Shown here: piece by piece, positions 58,238 through 64,000 of the stretch | Numbering within the stretch: the first letter of the stretch is position 1 | How the letters are laid out: each line of letters begins with the position of its first letter | Notes under the pieces: model-generated | The model's input: the letters and a program-made list of their open reading frames with translations, nothing else | Told to the model about the DNA's origin: nothing | Databases searched by the model: none | Assembly: GCF_000004195.4 (NCBI RefSeq) | Contig: NC_030677.2 | Coordinates: 45,757,142-45,821,141 of the forward strand | Direction of reading: 5' to 3' | Length of the DNA stretch: 64,000 bases | Source of the DNA: Xenopus tropicalis | Taxonomy: Eukaryota; Chordata; Amphibia; Anura; Pipidae | Made by a program: the position numbers and the translations under genes

Positions 58238-61200
58238 CTGATAGGAATAAAAAAAACCAAAACATGATGTTAAAGATTTTCTATTTGGAGCAATTAGAGA
58301 GAGGATAATGAGATACATGACAAGCGTGCAGTAGTAAGAATTCCATCTTCTGGCTAAAAGCACAAACAAAACAAAAAAACCTGGCATATTAGTGCTTCTA
58401 CAATAAATCTTCCTTTCATTTGCTCCCTTATGAACCCACAGGCATTGCAGGGCAAGTTCCTGCTTTACGGAAGTATTTTATGTAAATGAATAGGTTATAC
58501 CCCCTGTCTTGACTTGGTTACATTTTGACATTGGCCAGTGGCATTTTTGTTACATTAAGAAACAAATCCCTATGCACTATTAAGAAGGCAGCAGTTCAGT
58601 TAAGTGCCCTAGTCCATAGTTCACTAATGCATGCCTCCAGTGATCAGCAGGCTAAGGATGGTGAGAGTCAAAGTTCACATTCCAGCTGTGGGTATAAAAT
58701 AAAAGGAACTAAAAACCCTTCCACTAACGCAGTTCTACACATAACATACATAAAAGAACTCAAGAGCAATATATTTATTTTTAAAGTTTGATATACAGTT
58801 GCTTGTAGGGATCATAAATCTTCTCTCTGTCCTGTTTCTAAGCATGAACGGTTATATAACCCCTAACCCCACTTGCTTGACACTGCACTGCTGGTGCTCT
58901 GCCAAATTCATGTTATCCACATTGCATGGAGCATGGAGCATATGCAGTACCTACATAATAATGAAAAGAACCAATTCATTTACTGACAATGCCATGGTGA
59001 ATTCCATTTTAATATTATATTTCGAATTTGTTTGGGGTACTTTTGCTTTGAGAGTCTAGCCAAATTACAAACTGGATCCTGGATTTGGTACATCCCAAGG
59101 ACACTTAATAAGACTTAATAAGTCCTGGAAATTTGGGACAGTTGACAATTCTTCTGTTGCTGAAATTGAAACTATGACTTACCCAGTGCTTCAGACAGAC
59201 TGGAGACTTTATAGGCCATGTATATGAGGTGTGTGGCTGAAATGACACTAATTGTCATTTTATAAGGTTGGCAGAAATGATTTAGATATCTGGGACCAGG
59301 AGCCCCTGCAATCTGAATTTTTCCACAATATATCTCAAAACATTCAGCAAAGCAAAAGGAAGATTTAATTTGGGCAAAATATGTGGAATTTCTAACTCAT
59401 TTATCTCCCCTCTGCGGGATTACTTTTTTTTACTATGAAAGTGACTTTACAGTGAAAACTTGCTAAAATAAACTGCAGCAAAACAGTGCCAATAAAACAT
59501 GATAAAGCATCGGCATCAGTGTTCTTATTACAGAAGCATATAGGATCTAGGTGAAGATAGGAGCGAAGGCAAATGGCATAATGTACAGACAGCCTGTTTT
59601 ATTGCTCCAGTACATCAGTTTTTATTCTACTGCTATCTTTATTCTTATTTGATGCATTGTCACTAAATATATCTGCATCATTTCATTTAAGTGTATATAA
59701 AAAAGCAGTGCTTACATGTACAGGTCTGTGGCTGCCAAATGTACACATAAATAGAGCTAACAGATGACAAGACCATTTATGTAATCACAACTCCTGCATG
59801 CAATCAAAATATCCCATATTTACATCAATAGTCCTATACTTAACATTTATATCCTTATAAATTGACAGTTCTTACCCAAAGTAGCCATTTGCAAATCAGC
59901 TTTGAACCAGTTACAATTTGCATGAATTCTAAGTTGGTGTTAGTATTGGACCAAACCTAGCTCACATTTCTGAACCACCTCTGTTCTTTCTCATGATTTG
60001 AGTGGTCACACCCATGTATGTGTTCTACTGTATAATAGTTACATGGTAAAACTTCACATAAGTAGTGTAAAGTTGATACCTCTATTGGCTAACTACGATG
60101 ATAATTATATGGTTGCACCCTCTGACATGTATGTAGAGCACCTGGTCTATGTACATTTAGATATATGACTACTGGGAAGGCCACTGCATTTTATCATTGC
60201 AAAATACCCCTGTCTAGCTAAGCAATGTGGAAGCATTCAGTCATAGTGTAAGTATGCCTACAGATATACACAGATGAGTTGTTTTGTGCACACAGTTTGT
60301 GAATAAATTAGACTGTAACTGTAAGGTCAAATCAAAAGTCTTGTAAAATATTTAGTGAAGAATGTGTCAAATGGGTTATTGATAGAGTAATATTTATGGC
60401 AATTAGTGAAGGGATTAGGGAACAAAATGTATTAGTATGTATGCCAGCTACAGCAATTTATCTCCCTATATAGCAACAGAAATTAAACATTATACCTTGC
60501 CAACTGAAAGAAACTTGATTGGCAAAGGACATTCTTTATAAATAGTGAACACTTTCCATTTAAAGGCCAGAGTTGCAGACAATGAGCTCTAGATTACCCA
60601 ATAGGTTAAGTGCCAGCAGGACAAATTCAGACATATGCTTTTTAACACATGCCAACACGCATTTAACATTTTAGTCTCAGAAGACAATGGACATATAATT
60701 TTTCCATGAGCTACTGGGGTCCTTCTTACTACCCCTATTGTCTCCTTTTCTAGGTTTATCAGTTTATAAAAGAAGTCCAGATATTATTCCATTGAATTTA
60801 AAAACACTAGAATGCCACTTTGTGCGCTCCAGTGACACACCAGCATCTATGGGAACTGAACGGAAAACAGATGGACAATTGCTATCAGGGGGATAATTAG
60901 TTTTTTTTTTTGGTTACTGCATTCTGGAGGAAATTATTCTACCAGGATATTATTAAGATAAATAAAATAAAGTTGCAATTAGACAGTTGTTGTTTTTTTT
61001 TATAGAACATTCTAATATTTTGAAATTGTGGGCCACTAAGGTCAAGCACTTTTCCTATGGCACACACAGCACAGGAAGGCTTCATTAAATGCCCCTCTTT
61101 GGTTGCCTGAAGGGCCTGCAATGAAGTGTAATGAACAGCAAGCAGCTCCGCCAGTGAGCAGGCTCACACAGGGTGATAAGGTATGATGAGAGGCTTTGGA

Positions 61201-64000
61201 ATGATACCAAATGGGTAATGTGAGATGAAAGCATCTGCATGTAAGGATTACAGTGTGTTATATGGTTCCCAGCAGAGCTAGGCTTTGATAAGAAACACAT
61301 ATTTTTCCATAAATTAGCTTTTGTTTTGAATTTCCTGCTGTGTATATATCCAGCTTGTTGTAGTGTGCAGACCCATTTTGGGTTTTCAGCTGTCCATCTG
61401 TATTTATCATTTCTCTATATAGAACATGTATTGGAAGCAAGTCTTACATCTGAACTGACATTTCCTAACAGGTTCTCCTTTAGCAGTCCCATCATAACCG
61501 CCTGGGGCTTTCTGTACCTGAAAATGCGCTCACCTGCAGAAATCCCACAATTCACAACTCGTCTAAAACAACTGTAAATGTTATCATCTCATTTCCCTGT
61601 TCTATTACTTCAAATGTTGTATTGCTCTTTATTTGTATTCATTGCTCTAGATCTTCAGTAAAACATATAGGCATGCAGCAGTCTTGATTTCTGCATCTGA
61701 AACATGAAATGTATCATTTAATTTTTAAGTGGAAAATGATGTGTCTGCTTGCCCCAGATGCATCAATACAGCCAAATCTAAAGGATGTTGCTAAGTCACA
61801 CAAAACTGATACATATGTCCAAGAGTGAAGTTCTGCTTCCTGTGTAATGGAAGTCAAAGAAAGCCACAATAATCACAAGCTGATGATGTCTGTTTACCAA
61901 CCCTTCTCTAAAGTGCTGCGAGCAGCTATCAGTCTTGACCCTTTTAAATGGATTTTGTACAGGAACTTTTTCCATACAGTACAGTCACATTACTGAATTG
62001 CCCTTGAGGACAGAGATGTACTTGTTTTCAGGACACCATTCATTTAATTGACCCTTTTGGCTCTTCCAACTAAGCATTCTAGCAGGGAGTGGCCACAAGT
62101 GGATTTTGAATATACAATTATGCTAGATTTTATTGTGTTGCTCCTATTTTCAAAATGAGGTGAGACCGTGACAGTACATAAGTATAAGAGTATATATAAT
62201 ATAGTCCAATAAAGGCTTTGTATCATCATATACAGGTGTGTTTTATGAAATGCTTTTCAAGCCTAAATTTTTAACTGACTTCCTTCACCAAATTAAAATA
62301 AAATGGAATTTGTACATCTTTGTTTTAACAATAAAGTTTTTACTACTTCTTTTTCTTAGGTTTCCTGTTAATATACAGGATAGCCCCTTTTCAGTACCCT
62401 CAAAACTTGTATTAGAATTTTAACTATGACTAAAAACACAAATCTCTAAATTCAAATGCATTAGCCACTATTATAATGAACAAGCACCAGCAAATGCATC
62501 CGTGGCCTACCATTTATTCTCACCCTAGGTTACCGCACTTTAAACAAAGGCACTATTTAATACATTACAAGCACACTGCTGGGGGGGTAACATCAGGTTG
62601 CCGTACACATTGTAAACTATTTATTAACCAATTCACTTCAAAGTTGTTAAGCAGTAACAAAATGTGATAGCTTGTTTTCGAAATGCTTGCCAGGATGCAG
62701 CTATGTACGGGTTCATTAGAAGTTAATACATAATAAATGTAAAACTTCCTGTAACTAGACATCCGATTGGACCTTCCTGAGGCAAAAATGGTTGTGTCAA
62801 AGAAGGCTGCACCAAATCCTAGTTCCAGACAACTATAAGAGGTTTGACATATGTTGTGTTTTCCTACAAAGTCATTCTAAATGTATTTCCTTTGACAACA
62901 AGAGATCCATGATGGCCCCAAAGCCTTTGTCAAGAAAGTAATGCAATGTAGGAAGCAAAGAGGGTTGCCACAGGGAGCCGGTTTTGTTTGAAATACCCAT
63001 GATTTCTAATGCTTATATGTTTGATGCTACATCCTTATAGGGGTTTTGTTTAGATTGTCCTCTAGCTATTACAGAACTGCTACTCCCACGACCCTAAGCA
63101 AACTAGTGTCTGTGGAGCATTAGTTGAAGAGCTATGGCTTTTGAACATCCCCAGCTTCCAATGCAACATGTTTATCAGAGACTTGGACCCATCAGGCATG
63201 CAGATTTCTAGAGAAGCACAATGCGCTGCCAGATTCGAAGGTTATTTCATTGCATCGACAAGCCTTTGTCTGTTGGATTTTTTCTTTTTTTACATCTGTC
63301 TTTCCCACTTGTCTCTGCAATAACATCTTTTGTGTCACAAGCGTTTTGGGATTGCCAGTTGAAAAACCATGGCATCTCTTTTGCAACTACTCAACTGTAT
63401 TTCGTGCTCACAATCTATCCATCTGTTTTCCTTTCTTTGTTAGTGTGTCAAAGAACAGACTCGTTACATTTGTCTGCCAACGGTTTTTAGAAAGCAGATT
63501 TTCTTCACACTGTGCCAAATGCTTCTGATGGAATAAAAATAAGTGAGCATTTCAACGGTAAAATATTTCCCAATAAAAGTGTTTAACTGTCTGGAATTAT
63601 TTCTGTGTTTTCCTTTTCGGTCTCGTATTCAAGATCTGTGCCCCCACAAACCCCGTTTACTCCTTTGTTCTATTTCACACCCCATTCAGCGTAGGGCTGC
63701 CTTGCTTAGTCATTTAATAGCATCATATTCAGTGCCATTTCTGATACTTTGTCATTGCTGGTGACACAGTGGATTGAGCAGAAATAGAATTTAACCCAGT
63801 TCATTAATACCTTCCTCAAGTGCTTGTTTTACTACTGAAAGACAAAACAACAGCTGAGCTTCGAGCCATTCATTACACAAGATGTTTAGGCAATGTTTTC
63901 TATAATATTTTATTTTATAGAAGATGCATTATCTGTCCATTTTACAGGTACTTTCAAAAGAAAAATACTGGTGCATTTTCTGTAAAATTTGGGTTTATTT
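58238..64000 (-). other. tenm3: tenm3 intron (5' side, incomplete)
   Basis: Intron leading to the first visible exon; its donor is above 64 kb. Contains a 2x10-bp duplication near 59.1 kb and a repeat scrap with ACTGCTACTCCCACGACCC near 63.08 kb. No transmembrane or cytoplasmic teneurin exon and no other gene seen. Confidence 0.8.

Noticed and set aside
58032..58265. [10 protein letters not shown] leader as a possible alternative start or signal anchor of tenm3
   Set aside because: It is the polypyrimidine tract of the intron translated in frame; the acceptor CTATCAG falls right before the conserved MHLFGLNW. The hydrophobicity is coincidental, though an alternative promoter cannot be fully excluded without 5' RNA ends.
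1..64000. CRISPR arrays, tRNA or rRNA genes, operons, prokaryotic signals
   Set aside because: None seen. The sequence is a vertebrate gene with spliceosomal introns, so bacterial feature types do not apply.

Overview
The window reads as anuran nuclear DNA, most likely Xenopus. It is AT-rich and intron-dominated, with one vertebrate gene and several inverted-repeat elements. Two of these are bounded by TTAA with TTAAAGG-type ends, which matches the Kolobok/T2 MITE family known to be abundant in Xenopus. I cannot separate X. tropicalis from X. laevis by reading alone.

The only gene I can support is an internal part of teneurin-3 (tenm3), on the minus strand from about 58.2 kb down to 3.4 kb. 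Fourteen coding exons can be placed to the base. All have GT donors and AG acceptors, and their phases join without a break into 2418 coding bases (2 + 805 codons + 1). In transcript order they encode the end of the transmembrane/juxtamembrane segment, the extracellular linker, EGF repeats 1 to 8, the Cys-rich region, the transthyretin-like domain, the FN-plug and the start of the NHL beta-propeller. The first exons (cytoplasmic and transmembrane) lie above 64 kb. The rest of the propeller, the YD shell and the C-terminal domains lie below position 1. No promoter, start codon, stop codon or poly(A) site of the gene is in the window.

The most informative item is a 27-bp microexon (26792-26818) encoding AHYLDKIVK between EGF7 and EGF8. 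This is the conserved alternatively spliced insert of teneurins. It is frame-neutral, has weak splice sites, and is flanked on both sides by pyrimidine-rich tracts that suggest PTB-type repression outside neurons. EGF2 and EGF5 each carry Tyr where the third Cys should be, leaving a free Cys, as expected for covalent teneurin dimers.

The introns hold mobile-element debris: T2-like MITEs (8.35 and 35.7 kb), a Tc1 deletion derivative with a transposase N-terminus (15.2 kb), a TAA-flanked Harbinger-like MITE (28.1 kb), two GGGGC-ended long palindromes (50.2 and 55.2 kb), several copies of a palindromic ACAGGTATGGG repeat (0-2.9 kb, 24.8 kb), a foldback pair (17.4-18.05 kb), LINE and SINE remnants, a 29-bp minisatellite (53.5 kb) and several two-copy tandem duplications. 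I saw no tRNA, rRNA, CRISPR array or second protein-coding gene. No previously undescribed system is evident; the notable points are the regulated microexon and a few unassigned palindromes and candidate enhancers.
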